Below, one piece after another: positions 49,227 through 62,276 of a DNA stretch of 64,000 nucleotides; the first letter of the stretch is position 1, and each line of letters opens with the position of its first letter. The notes beneath the pieces are model-generated. The model was given only the letters and a program-made list of their open reading frames with translations. It had not been told where the DNA came from and did not search any database. The position numbers and the translations under genes are program-made. This DNA comes from Uloborus plumipes (Eukaryota; Arthropoda; Arachnida; Araneae; Uloboridae). The stretch spans positions 62,001 through 126,000 of the forward strand of contig JAXGGA010002044.1 in assembly GCA_038373865.1 (NCBI GenBank), in the 5' to 3' direction.

Positions 49227-52200
49227 TAGTCCGGGCTAGTGTCCATTGAAATGTCATGATACCTAAAATTTTTATATATATGACATTTTTTGGTGGTTTC
49301 CATATGAATTTGACCTGCTGATTCCGAATCTGCTGAGTGCCAGACGCTAAACCTTGAGCATTTTTGTCAAAATGGCGAAATCCAATATGGCTGCTATAAA
49401 AGGTATGAAGCAAATTAATGGAAACAAACGTGCAATGAAACATATTTTACACGTAAAAATGATTGTACTCCTTAGTCAAAATGCAATTCTATTGAAAATA
49501 AATATTTATGAAAAGTATACGAATAAAAAATTTTACAAAATGTTAAAATTCAAGATGTCAGCCTAAAAAAGTTGTAAGGTTTGATTTTCAGGTATTAATC
49601 ATTTTTTAAATCGTAATGGACATGAAAATAGAATGTTTTAACAAAGATCAATGTTTAAAATGATATACAGGGATCATAAAAAATGTGATTTAGCCTAACA
49701 ATAACACTAAAAATCTTTAGAAACATTCCAAATTTAAGTTTCGGGATTTCGACGGTTTAAACTAATTTCCTTGAAGAAACAAGTTTCTTTTACGAAAGAG
49801 CTTCCTATATTGATACAAGTTGCATGAATGCGGCCTTCTCGCTGTTGTGAAAGGTATTTTTAGCTACCAGTTGGAAGGTACAGTCATAGAAATAAAAACG
49901 AAACACTCTGAATTATTCGGCTGCTATACTTACCAAGAACAAAAGAAAGGTGTCTTCTGACATGGATTAAAGTCTTCTTTTAAACTATGTGAGTAAAATT
50001 TTGATAAGGGGCTATATACAAAGTGAAATGAACTCAAAGTCTGAATTTTCAAATAGGAACCCCTACATTTGGTTACATAATTAGGTGCGGAGGGCCAAAA
50101 GTATGCTGGATACCAAGCGGCATCACTTTAGGATCAGTAGAGCAAAAGTTATGACCGACCAAAGATTTAGGGACCACCACCACATTTAAAAAGCTACTTT
50201 CAAGGTCGAAATTTACAAAGAGTAGACAAATCATACTTTTTCGATTAAATTACTTAAAGCTACTCGCAATAATACGTTTGCTTTTCGTAATTAATTAAAA
50301 ATTCTCGGGTTTTGTTAAAGTTATAATATTTTTCGAAACTTGGAAGAGAAAACCCTACTGTGTAGAGTTCAAGGGGAAAATGCAACATTCTTTATTTTTG
50401 ATCAAACAAAGATAGATGCATACTTTTAGCTACGCACTAACCGTTGCAGCACACACTTTTTGGAGAGTGGTTACAACTTAAAAGTAACCTCTTGTATTTA
50501 TATAAACTACTTTATTAGGATTGGCAAAAATGTTAAAACCGTGGCTCAGAATTTAAAAAAAAACTTCTAATCGTCACAAAGTATTCCAAATAACCTTCCG
50601 AGACACCACAGTTTTCCATGAAAATCAAGTGTCCACGTAAAAAGTTTTCTGAATTGCTACATGTTGCATGAATGCAGACTTCTGATTAATGGGCAAAAAA
50701 TTGGATTGTTTACCAGTTTTAAAATATATTCAGCAGTTTTATTAGCGTTTCGCTTTCAACATACTTTAACTGTTGAAAACTAAATACTATATAAAAACGC
50801 TGAGCATGTTCTGCAACTGGTGGAAAAGCATATTCCTCTTTCTTTGCATAGAAATTCCCTGCTATAGTTTCAGTTTGCACAGTTGTATATGGTCCCTAAA
50901 AATGTTTCTTTTAGCATATCTCAAAAACTACTGGATATTTTGAGCTCCCATTTTGGATTCTCCTTTGAAACCCCTTCTAGATTGTTTCTCCATCAAAATA
51001 TTATATGGTTCCAGATCATCATTTTTTCAATATTAATTTCAAAATTCATAAAAAATTCAAAATTTTATCTGAGAGGAAGTCAATGACGTTTTTATTATTG
51101 GGTTGGTTCATACTTTGATATAAAAAAACAAACTTTGCCGTACCTATCGTGGTTTAGGTAGTATATGCCCAAGTATGAAAAATATTTTTAACATTACGGG
51201 ACGGTTTTTTCTTAGTTCAATTGTGAAGCAACGACTGGAGCAAACTTAAAACGATTTGGTATACAAAGTTAAATGATGTTGCTGATCACAAATATGCGAT
51301 AAAAAAGGGGGGTTTACATAGAAAATTTCAAAGTGGATGCCAATTTTTATATGAAGACGACCCCTTAACAACAATTTACCAATATAAATTTATAGAGCAC
51401 ATTATTCCTAAAAAAATAACATATTACACGTGTCTCTATTGTTAATAGTCTTCGAATACGAGCGAGTGTTTCGTTTTTTTTTTCTATGACTGTACATCCA
51501 ATGTGTTTGTTTAGTGTTTCGCCTTCAGCTCGATTACGGATTGTCCAGATTGTCTTCACCCAAATAAGGGTATGTGCAATTTTTCGATATTGTAGTTTTG
51601 CATGATTTTTAGAACTAATAAGCAGCTCAGCTATTTGCTTGCAATTTCTGCCTTAGCACTGGCCATATTTGTTAAACTGCTCCAGGATTAATACTGGTAA
51701 GCCAGAAAGGTGCCGAACTGTAATCATCAACCTGAGAGTTTTTGGAAAGTTACCTATTTATTGCCGTAAATTGACTGAGTTTGTTTGGAAGCTTTCAAAA
51801 TTCTTTAGCAAGGTTACTGACTTTAGCAGGAAACTTTCCTTATTTCTTCTAGGTATGTTATACTGGCAGAATTTAAGCTCATAGCTGCTCATTATTTTCC
51901 AGGAACGTTTCGGGCTGTTTTTACAGTGAAACTGTGAATAGGGAAGTTAGCTTAAAACATCTCAGACAAATTAAAAAAATATTTTCCGGTCATAATAGAA
52001 TTGTACGAGAAACATCACTACAAAAGATTACTTTTTCTCAATAAAAAAAAGTTAAAAAATGCTTAGGGCTTATGAGAAATATTCGAAAGATGTTTTCTGA
52101 TAACTTTAGAAGCGTTTGCGAATCAACTGAACAAAATTTTTTTAACTAAAAAGGAGCAAAAGGTCTTGAGACTTATCTGGTAGATTAATTAATTAACATA

Positions 52201-52916
52201 CCCTTATTTGGGTGAAGTCAATCTAGACAATCCGTAATCGAGCTGAAAACGAAACACTAAACAAACACATTGGATGTACCTTCCAACTGGTAGCTAAAAA
52301 TGCCTTTCACAACAGCGAGAAGTCCGCGTTCATGCAACTTGTATCAATATAGGAAGCTCTTTCGTAAAAGAAACTTATTTCTTCAAGGAAATTAGTTTAA
52401 ACCGGCGAAATCCCGAAACTTAAATTTGGAATGTTTCTAAATATTTTTGAGTTATTATTAGGCCATTCACATTTTTTATGATCCCTGCATATCATTTTAA
52501 ACATTTATCTTTGTTAAAACATTCTGTTTTCATGTCCATTACGGTTTAAAAAATGATTAATACCTGAAAATCAAACCTTACAACTTTTTAGGCTGTCATC
52601 TTGAATTTTACGCTTTGGTAAAAATTTTTATTCGTATACTTTTTATAAATATTTATTTTCAATAGAATTGTATTTTGACCAAAGAGTTCAATCATTTTTA
52701 CGTGTAAAATATGCTTCATTGCGCGTTTGTCTCCATTAATTTGCTTCATACCTTTTATAGCAGCCATATTGGATTTCGCCATTTTGACAAAAATGCTTAA
52801 GGTTTAGCGTCTGGCACTCAACGGATTCGCAATCAGCAGGTCAAATTCATATAGAAACCACCAAAAATTGTCATATATATAAAAATTTTAGGTATATGGT
52901 CTTCTAGCCTGGACTA
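49227..52916. mobile_element. Long fold-back element with a nested insertion
   Basis: Arms of about 730 bp in opposite orientation: left 49227-49880 continuing at 51495-51575, right 52196-52916. Outer ends are TAGTCCGGGC (49227) and GCCTGGACTA (ending 52916). The loop is 51576-52195. Arms share AAAATGGCGAAATCCAATAT, TTTATAGCAGCC-type blocks and all intervening landmarks, with scattered differences. Without the nested 1612-bp insertion and one TA the element is 2076 bp. No transposase. A 60-70 codon frame in each arm (49354-49566 plus, 52588-52782 minus) is shared only because the arms are duplicates. Superfamily and TSD unresolved. Confidence 0.85.
49881..51492. mobile_element. Non-autonomous Tc1/mariner-type element nested in left arm
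   Basis: Begins CAGTCATAGAAATAAAAACG and ends with the inverse of CAGTCATAGAAAAAAAAAAC. Pairing covers about 29 bp and weaker similarity continues. TA lies on both sides (49879-49880, 51493-51494). The undisturbed right arm reads GGAAGGTACATCC with a single TA (52277-52278), so the empty site is visible. The interior shows no DDE motifs. Confidence 0.92.
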
Positions 52917-52928
52917 CTATCCTTTTTT

Positions 52929-53185
52929 TGTGTGAATGGTTGGTTGGTTGTTTTAAGTTTATTGGCGCAAGAGCCTTTATAGGCTATACTGCGCCAAACA
53001 ATAAGTCATAAAGCATACAAAATTTTAAAAACATTTTAAAACAAGCACATAGAACTTTGTGTGAATAGTTGGTTGGTTGTTTTGAGTTTATTGGTGCAAG
53101 ATCATTTATAGGCTATACTGCGCCAAACAATAACCCATAAATCATACAAAATATTTTAAAACACAAACATAGAACTTTGTGTGAA
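52929..53185 (+). repeat. Tandem pair of hairpin units, about 125 bp each
   Basis: TGTGTGAAT at 52929, 53058 and 53178 marks unit starts. Each full unit has GTTGGTTGGTTGTTTT, then TATTGG(C/T)GCAAGA and TTTATAGGCTATACTGCGCC, where TGGCGCA pairs with TGCGCCA, then a CATACAAAAT tail. It looks like a dimerised tail of an interspersed repeat. No gene. Confidence 0.75.
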
Positions 53186-53875
53186 TGTGTTGCTGTGCTG
53201 TGAATGATTGCCTAACCTATAAAATGGTCCCAATATCTGTACTGTGGAAATCAGACTTTACAGAAAATTACGGCACAGTTGGAAAAGTGAAACAGCCCAC
53301 CCCAGATCGCCAATCTGTAGAGAAACCTGCGTGGTGTGATTGGCTACCGCGTTCTGCTGGTAACAGGAAGGTTACAGATACAAACTCCAACCTGGAGAGA
53401 AATGTGCTCCTTAATGTTAAAAAAATATATAAGTGGCACGGGACTGGCCGACGAAAGCTATGCTTTTATTGAATAATGAAATCTTATAGAGTTAAATATA
53501 TAACCACAACTTGATAGCTTTATTCTAATTCAAATTATTATTTCAATACATCTTAAGACCTGATATTTATGTTATTCAATAAAAGCAGTTTTTGCCACAC
53601 CCTTCCGCGTCTGCTATTTTTTCATCCCCTCAACAAACATCAATTCAATATGAGATTTAAGTTTAAGCTATACAGCGTGTTCCTTTGCAAGACCTTCCTT
53701 GCAAGACCTTTATTTTTGACACCTTTCGTCCCAGATGCATACTTCTACTAGCAAAAATGCTTAAAATGAGGTGCAGAGTTAAGATAATAAAAATTTGAAG
53801 CGAAAAAATAAATAAATAAAATCGGTTAAAAAATAACAAATCCTATTTTATATGGACTCTAGTTCCTCTGTTATA

Positions 53876-55300
53876 CACTGGCGGAAAAAATATCCCAACA
53901 CCAAGAAAGACTTGTGTTAGATAAACGAAATTTGGTAGGCGTGTTTATACAACTGAAAGATGACATCGATTGAAATTTCGTGTTCCGTGCATAAGTGTGG
54001 CGCAGCTGGCGTCACTCAGAACATGCAAATAAGGCTTGTTTTAAAAGCGTGTTGTGAAGCTCGTGTGTATTATTTTTCCGTGAAATTGGACGAATTGCGT
54101 TCATGTTAGCCAGGAATACTTTTTAAGAAGACGAAGAAGCCATTATCAACAGCTCACTGAGTTTAAACGAGGTCTTACAAATTGGCTACGAGAAGGTGGA
54201 TTTTCATTTCGCTATATTGCAGAAAGACGGGTGGGAATGTTTCCACCATGCATGATTATTGGAAGCTATGGGCAAGGGATGGTACTACCTCAAGAAGATC
54301 GAGTTCCGAGCTGCCACGTGGTACGACTGAGAAGGAAGATCGCCGAATCTTGCGTACGGCTGTGGCACATCGTACTGCATCTGCGGCTGACATTCGAGCT
54401 GCAATTGGTACCGTCGTGACCCAAGGAACGGTAAGAAACTGTTTACTTCAAGGACAGTTTCGAGCCAGGCAGCCTGTAGCCGGTATTCCATTAACTGCAA
54501 ACCATTGCCTTTTCCGACGGCAGTGGTGCCACGACAGAGCTCACTGGAGGTCGGAGTGGGGATCTGTTGTAATTTTTGATGAAAACAGATCCTGAAAAAG
54601 TGCCAGTGGTGGCTGTATATTGGTCAGAAGGAGGCCAGGGGACCGCCTGCATCCAAGCGGTCTACGGCCTAGACACACGGGACTCACACCTGGAGTTATG
54701 GTCTCTGGAGCAATTTCCTACGACAGCAGGGGCATTTTTGTGGTTATCCCAAACTCACTGACTGAAAATTTGTCGTCAGTCTATTAATTTAACCAGTAGT
54801 ACAGCTCTTCATGAGTAGCATTCAAGGGGGCGTTTTCCAACCGGATAACGCTCGCCCTCACATCGCTGCTGTAAAGCTATGTGCTCTACAGAGTGCTGAC
54901 ATGTTACCATGACCTGCAAATTCAACAGGTCTGTCTCCAATTGATAACGTATGGGATATCATGGGATGGCACCTCGAGCATCATCCACAGTCAGCAATGA
55001 TGGTCCTAGTATTGACACAGCAAGTGCAACAAGCATAGAACTCCATACCACAAAGTGACATTCGGCACCTGTATGACATAATGCATGCACGCTTGCAGGC
55101 TTGCCTTCAAAATTCTGGAGGTTACACCCTCTATTAAATTAACATAATTTCACATTTGCACAGCATTTTCTTGAGCTTAAATTAGCCAGTGATCTTGTAC
55201 ATTTAATCAATTAAACATGTTAACTAAACAATTGCATTACCCAAATTTCATTACTCTACGGTAATTTTTTCTTGGTGTTGGGATTTTTTTTCCGCCAGTG
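53876..55300 (+). mobile_element. Tc1-like transposon, full length but mutated (1425 bp)
   Basis: TA (53874-53875, 55301-55302) flanks ends CACTGGCGGAAAAAATATCC and the inverse CACTGGCGGAAAAAAAATCC. Pairing continues through CAACACCAAGAAA. The interior is a decayed transposase. Confidence 0.95.
54150..55135 (+). pseudogene. Tc1-like transposase pseudogene
   Basis: From about 54182 the frame gives the N-terminal HTH and linker (GGNVSTMHDYWKLWARDGTT), then TTEKEDRRILRTAVAHRTAS and TQGTVRNCLLQGQFRARQPV, both typical of Tc1 DNA-binding domains, then RAHWRSEWGSVVIFDENRS, the first catalytic Asp region. After 54595 frames shift. The second Asp motif QPDNARPHIAAV is near 54838. A stop replaces the Trp before PANSTGLSPIDNVWDIMG near 54940, where the expected catalytic Glu reads Asp. 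It is non-functional with several frame breaks, older than the element at 5556. Confidence 0.88.
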
Positions 55301-55647
55301 TATTTAGGTAAACGAGAAACATTAAAAAAAGCGATTCGAACAGAAGCTTGACGTCATTAAGACCAATATTCACCGAGATATGAAATGCAACCTTTTGTGA
55401 CCTACACCACTTACACTCGCGGTCAATAACACTGTTTGAGGGAAGAGGGGCAAAAGAAAAATATAAATATTTTACTTGTTTGCTGTAATACAGTATTATT
55501 CTTCTGGAAGAGGGATATGTTGTTACCTCATTTTCTGTGCGGTTATTTAAAACTCTGTGAGTTCGAATATTGCTCTCAGTTGTGGCCACCAATCTTTCCA
55601 AATGTTTTGTGTTGGAATTATTTTACAATCCATATCAATAAAACAAA

Positions 55648-55748
<101 letters not shown>

Positions 55749-56941
55749 CTTTATATATAATCACAGTTTACGTCGGATCTGGACAAAATTTGGCAGGGTG
55801 ATACTTGGGCACCCGGGAAGAATTATAGGGTGATTTTTGAGCAGGAATAAAGTACCGATCAGTTCGAATTTCGAATAAAGGACTCAAAATGGTTCTACCT
55901 AGCGAAATACTTATCGGATATTCTTGATCTAGGTCTCATTCGAAAGAACGCAAAAAATACCTTATAGGAAAGTTTTCTTCCAAAGGTTTTCAAAACCACT
56001 AATCAATATCTCCACCCTCAAGAAAGATGTGGGCATTTGAAAATTTGGAAATATCCATTTTAAATTGGATTTATAAAAGTCGTCTGCACGAGCGTGAAAG
56101 AAATTAAATAGGGTGAAATAAATTATTAATGAGAAAAAGGTGTTGCCATTTTTTTGGACATAAACAAAATAAATTCTTGCTTTTGCTTTAGGTTTTTCCT
56201 GCAATTAACGGATTTAAAAATTTTTTGGCGAATGATTAATTTTTCGGACAGCGTTATAGCAAACTAGTGACTTTAATTTAATCGGGACTTTTAAACACAC
56301 GCGTCACTTGACATGATATTTTTACTCAAGATCAATCCCGTGCAGAGCCGGACCAAGTAGCTAGTGGAGAATATTTCCTTAAATATAATTATGAGGAAAT
56401 AAGGGTCGTAGAAAAAGTTAGCTATCGTATTTTTTCACTACTTCATTTTTACTTCTAATATTTATTATCTGAATTCTACATTGTTTCGAGAACTTTTGAA
56501 ACTGAAAGAATGCTTCTAGGATGTATTTGCGAAAATAAAGGTCTTGAAGGTAAAACAGAAACATGCAGTATTTCTAAAAAAAAAAAAAAAAAAAAAACCT
56601 GAAATGATCTACTTAAGAGTAAAAGTTATTTCTTTTAATGAAAACCAGGTTCGTACGCAAATAAGAGGCTATCTCTAATTTATTGAGAGATTGAGTATCT
56701 CTACTCGTGTAGTTCTAATGTCAAATATTTTTAGTAATGTCTTCCAGCAAAGGTTAGCTTATGGTACATGACAAAGGGATAATATGAATGGTAATTTCTT
56801 GGCTGGATAATAAATTATATGGGAGGAGCTCACTTAAGCTTTTAATGTGTTGTATGTGATTCTTTTTTTAAACATTGGAAAACAATTAGTTGGGTTTGAA
56901 TCATTTTATCAATGAAAAACGGAAAAAGAAAAGAATTCTGT

Positions 56942-56998
56942 TTCAATCATTAGATAGAAAGAAGGGTGCATCCTTACTTTTCTACCTAATGATTGAAG
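56942..56998. repeat. Imperfect hairpin
   Basis: TTCAATCATTAGATAGAAA (from 56942) pairs with TTTCTACCTAATGATTGAA (to 56997) with one mismatch, and a central GAAGGG..TCCTTAC continues the stem. Confidence 0.7.
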
Positions 56999-59900
56999 GG
57001 CAGGTTATATTTATTTCCAAGAGATGGAAACTATTGGAAGAAACATGAAATATTGTTTCAAGGAATTCGCACATACTTTTCACCTGATGCAAAATAATTC
57101 ATGTTTCCATTTTTGTTCTTGCATAGGTTATTTCACTTAGATTAATTCATTGGGTTGCAATATTTAGTCATTTCTACTTTAGTCATTTTTAAATGAAAAA
57201 TATATTTTCTCATAAATGTTTCTTAAAATATGGTATCATAAATAATTTTCTATACAATTTTTGTAATCAGTTGTAAAATAATGCACTGCATTTTGTGCCT
57301 AAATTGCTCCTTAACGACAGAAATTATGCACAGTGGTGGCCATAATGTAGAAATTTTTAAATAGTTTTATTTCACTTTGTTCACTTAAAGATGTTGTTAC
57401 GTTTTCTTAAATGCAAATACGGATATATTATTTCAAATAGAAGTTAATATGCGCTTGTACTCGATGCAAAAATAACCATTATTACGAAGAAATATTGAAT
57501 TACATTAACAAACAATTATAGTATCAATACTAATAAAGGCTAAATTAATTACTGGCATCACCTATTAACGAAGAAAATTTTAAAACATCAATCAGTTAAT
57601 AAAATGATGTAGAACTAGAATAACGAAATAAAAACTTCCAAACTGAGTGGGGATATTTTACTGCTGCCCGTAAGTACCTAATATATATCAACAAATATTA
57701 GCGTCTAACTTTTTTGTATTTCCAATACTTTATTTTTGTGTTACAATTTACATAAGTGTATGAAGGTAAAATTTAAAATTAAATTAAAATCCAAATCTGT
57801 ATTAAACACTTGTCCTAACAGGGCATTTAAAAATGCTGTAATTAGTGTTGCTATTGATATAAAAGTAGAGTATCCCATACTAATTGCTTTAGCAATTAGA
57901 AAAAACTCGCTTGCTAATACATTTAGTTATACCTGTATGTTAAAGTAAATAACACGTGACTCATAAATGTCTTCTTTGGTTTATGCAAATAGCGGTACCA
58001 TTTTCAGATTCTTCTCTAATTTCATTTCAAATTTTACCCTTATTTGTAAAATGTGAGCCTAATTAATTGTTTATCTTTATTGCCATTGCAATGTCTAAGA
58101 ATATCAGCTTTCGGATGATCATCACGGTGGTAAGAAAAATTTATATTTTCAATTAGCTTCTTCTAATGGCAAAACAAAATGTTATGTTTTGATATCTTAA
58201 AAGGGAAATAATAATAATTATAATAAAACAAAACAAACAAATATACTTGTCTTTTGATCCCACATGTGCCTCAACTTTGTGAAAAACAGGGAGGGGCGGG
58301 GGTCAAATTTTAAAATTTCGTCTTAAAAAAACTATTACAAAATGCTCTAATACTATTGAAATGTTTTCCATTCACTCTTTTGATATTATTAAAAGCAATA
58401 AATATTACTTTTCAGTTTTTAGTTTGACTTTAAACCGTCAAATTTCTTGAAATTAAACAAAACAAAGAAATTCATTTTAAGTTTTTTTTAAATTGACATT
58501 CTAATATCTTTTCATTCGGGCGTCTTGATTTACAATTTACGCAATAAACGCATACTGTTCCATCTTAGCTGATAAAAAACTTCTATTTTGTTGTATTATC
58601 ACCCTAGAAATCACCAGGAGGAAGTAGATGTGCTTAGTGTCTCTCCTTGCCATTCTCATTCACTTAATATGGAATGGTACGGAAATTATTTTTTCGGAAT
58701 GTGAAGCATGGTTCTTCTATACACCGAAGGCGCTGAATCCAATGACGGGGATTTAATTTTTTGCAACTATCCTGTTTGCGACCTACATGCAATTGAAATA
58801 TAGCTTAAATTATTGGCGTAAGTCTCGGCATTGCAAAGCTTACGGCACTTTTTGGTAGTCATTTAAACGTCTACTAGAGCATTAGTTTTCAGTTCCTAAA
58901 TTTGATATCCGTGAATGAAATAGTTTCAATTCAGTTCTAAAACTTAAAGGTGCATGGAAATTTTTCTTATCCAGTCAAATACAGCGAAACTTGCGCCATT
59001 AAAATATGATATGCTGTATTTCAATCGTGCAAATCTAGAAAACGTTTAAGTTTGAAAAATTAGACCCCCACCATCAAATTCAGTAGTTTCGATGTATGCA
59101 AGAGTCACAAATGTATTTTTCTTCTCGAAAAACAATTCCGTGTCGTTTCTTTGTCAGTCAAGAAGGAGATTTATTTCGATAAGTATTGCTGCGTGTATCT
59201 GTATAACACTCAGGCAAGGCACCCTCCAACAACAAGGCTTAGTAAAAATTGTTGCCGCCAATCACTATATAGCGCCTTTTCATTTTTTCATAGCCCGCAT
59301 TTGCTCTGAAATGTCATTGGCTAATTTTTACTTTGGCTAAGCTTAGGAAAAGTACATAAGAATAAGGTTTAATCCAACCTTTATTTGGCTCTTCTCTGGA
59401 TGATTACACAGCTCTATAGTGACCCATTCAAACGGCTTAACCACTTGTAGTGTTAGGTATGTACCCCCTAGCGCCCCTTGTGAAGACCGTACGGTCGTCT
59501 TGCACCTATCTCCAGCTTTTTGAGATATATATATATATAGGTCGTGCTGATAGACCGAAAAAAAACTACTAAGAATTATTGGAGCGTACATAAAATAAGA
59601 ATTTAGCCCGAAATTTAAGTTTTTTTCTTCCGTAATATAATACTGCCTGTGTTTCGTCGAAAAAAGTAAAAAGAAAAAAACTGCGTGGCAAATTCTGACT
59701 TGGAAAAAATATTTCATTAATCAAATGCAATTTTACTAGCAGCTAATAAGCAGTCATGATTCTTCTTCTTTTTTTTTTTTTTTGACACCCCAAATCACAA
59801 AAATGTTTTAAATCGACAAGCTAAAAAAAATATTCATTGATTTCTCCGTCTCAGTCTTAATATATTTCATTGCTTCAGGGAGAAAAAGGTTTTTTACGGA

Positions 59901-60877
59901 TATTTTTTTCAAGAGTTCCGGAATTATATATTTTTCCTGCTAGTGAAAACTGATGTGTAGAATTGATAATGTAGTTTCCCTCTTCCCTTAGGGGACATTC
60001 TTTTTTTTTTCCTATAAAAAATGTTTTCCTAAAAGAGTGAAGGGTGAAAACAGTGCCATTAAGGCGTGAATGATGAAACTCAGCGTAAAAACAAGACGTC
60101 ATACTTCACTATTTTCCTCTGTAATGCCAACTTCTGAAGCATTTTTCAGTGTAATTCTTCTATATGTCATTTGGAGCATTTATATTTATTATACTCAGAG
60201 TATATCGTTCTTCCATTTTTACATTGACTGCTTCTAAATAAAGTAATGTTGCTCCTTAAAAGTGGTTACTTGTATCCGAAGAAACTGCTAAATTTTCTTC
60301 GGTATTAAATATCTGTACTTCACTCAGCACGAGCTTGTTTTTTTTTTCTTTTTTTTTTTTTTTTGAAAATTATGAAATTAAACGCAAAATTTTGATGCAC
60401 GAATTATTTTCGTATTGCTACACTCATAATTAAAAAAAAGAATGTTTAAAAGGAGATGAATATTGATTTTTACGGAAATTATTATCATAACGAGGCTTAT
60501 GAATTTCTGATTCATAATCAATGCCAACTCTAAATCTCCAAATGATTCCCTCTGAGAGAGTTTACTTTCTTAACTTTTTACATGAATATGTGAGTTATTA
60601 AAAAAATGACGTTCGCCTTAACGTATTCAACAGCTTTAACAGTATTTCGAAATGTTCTCGTATCCAGTTGTTGTTAGCAGTTAATGGTGGGCAAGTTCTT
60701 AAAAAAATGATTTTAGTAACGAGCGTGTCGAAATTTTTGTTTTTTTTTTTAGACAAATTTACGTCTTGATCATTTTATACGTTTAATTGCACACTTAATT
60801 CATTCCATTTTTATGCCTGGATTAACTCATCTATGTATTTTATATTTTACTAGCTGTGGGGCCCGGCGTTGCACGGG

Positions 60878-61130
60878 CTTTAAAGTAGTGATGAAAATTT
60901 AAATAAACTACTCGCCGTCAAGGCGGTATATAATGATATACAACCGCCAAGGCAGCTCGTCTTTAAAGTAGCGAGGAAAGTTTCAGCAAACTACTCGCCG
61001 CCAAGGCGACTCGCCTTTAAAGTAGTAAGGAAAGTTAAAACAAATTACTCGCCGCCAAGGCGGCTCGCACTTACAGGAGGGAGGAAAGTTTTAGCGAAAC
61101 CGGTTTCAAAAAACTACTCCCCGCTAAAGT
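60878..61130. repeat. Palindromic minisatellite inside the Helitron
   Basis: Three to four units of about 54-80 bp, each TTTAAAGTAG.GAGGAAAGTT, CAAACTACTCGCCGCCAAGG, CGACTCGCC. CTACT...GGCG and CGCC...AGTAG within each unit are complementary, so units can fold. The same unit occurs at 42346. Confidence 0.85.
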
Positions 61131-61440
61131 GGCTGGTTAAAAATCTTTCCCGCAGTAAAAAGTCAATCGCATTATTTGCACATGCTTCCTCAGGAATAAA
61201 AACAATGTCAAGTAGCACATATTTGACACTCTCCCTAATAAACAAATACAATTCCCTACCAAAAACAAATATTTCCAAACCGCTCTCTTCCTGTAACATT
61301 AATTGCAAAATTCCAAACAAAAAAGTTGTTTTAATATTTAGATCGCAGCCAAAAAAAATCCCTGCTAAAACATGAATTACATTTTAATTTGAAACACATT
61401 TTCAAAATGGTACCAGAAAAAAAATATAAGTCATTAAGTA

Positions 61441-61490
61441 GGCAGGAATTCAAGTGAAACACGGACGATCGCATTATTTGCCTTGTTGAA
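61441..61490 (+). repeat. Terminal piece of the Harbinger-like MITE
   Basis: GGCAGGAATTCAAGTGAAAC then GATCGC matches the left end of 23878-24179. The rest of the MITE is absent. It lies within the Helitron. Confidence 0.75.
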
Positions 61491-62276
61491 ACGCCGTAAA
61501 ATGAAATGCTTTTAAGAAACGAAATGAAGAAAAGGACACCAACAATGAATTTAAAAGATGTCGCCATAGCAACGCAATAAAACGTTAATAGTTTGATCAG
61601 GAAAGAGGTTTTCGAACTCAAAGTTCAAACGCTTGTAACTTTTTTTCTAGTGGAGATAAAAGATTCGTTCTTCGATTGTCAGTCGATTCAATTCTGGGGT
61701 TAAAAATATCGCTCTTTCCAATGGCGTAAAAATCAAAACTGTGGAACAATTAGTTTATTTTTTATTGATGGTTTTAATGAACCAATTATTGCAAAAAATC
61801 GGATGAAGCCTTGCAAAAGGCAAGTTTAAAAATTGAATAACTTGTGCTATGTTTAAGTTAAAGAATCGGAACAAACTGCATAGTACGGACAAAATTTTTC
61901 TGCTTCCAACGATATATAACATTAATATGTGCAAGTAATTTTTCACCCCAGTATTCGGCGATTTATGTGAAAATTGCCTTGAATTCGAATAAAAAACGAA
62001 TCGCTTATCGAATCTTTTCAAACTATAGCCTAAAGTCTTTCTAGATAAATGGACTATTCAACACAAAAAGAATTTTTCAAATCGAACCAGTAGTTCCTGA
62101 GATTAGCACGTTCAAACAAACAAACAAACTCTACATCTTTATATTATTAGTAAAGATGGTTTCTGATCATTTAATGTTTTTTTTTCTTTTTTTTACACAT
62201 TTCTAAACTATAATACCCAACTACCCAAAACTATAATACTTGGTACGAGTTTACTAGTCTAAAAATTAAGCTTTAA

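Larger units (their letters stand above)
60850..62156 (-). mobile_element. Non-autonomous Helitron/Helentron-type element (1307 bp)
   Basis: Read on the minus strand it starts TCTTTACTAATAATATAAAG, continues AGTTTGTTTGTTTGTTTGAA and CTCAGGAACTACTGGTTCGA, and ends in a GC hairpin (GCCCGTGCAACGCCGGGC) followed by CTAG and a T. It sits between A and T with no TSD. These are the ends of rolling-circle elements common in arthropods. No Rep-helicase is recognised, so it is non-autonomous. A minisatellite (60884-61130) lies by the 3' hairpin and a foreign MITE end at 61441. Confidence 0.85.

Noticed and set aside
49354..52782. Similar 64-70 codon frames in opposite strands (MAKSNMAAIKG...)
   Set aside because: Products of the inverted arms of one element, with no known domain.
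57331..57355. Tc1-like terminal repeat CAGTGGTGGCCATAATG
   Set aside because: No inverted partner or transposase nearby. At most an orphan end.
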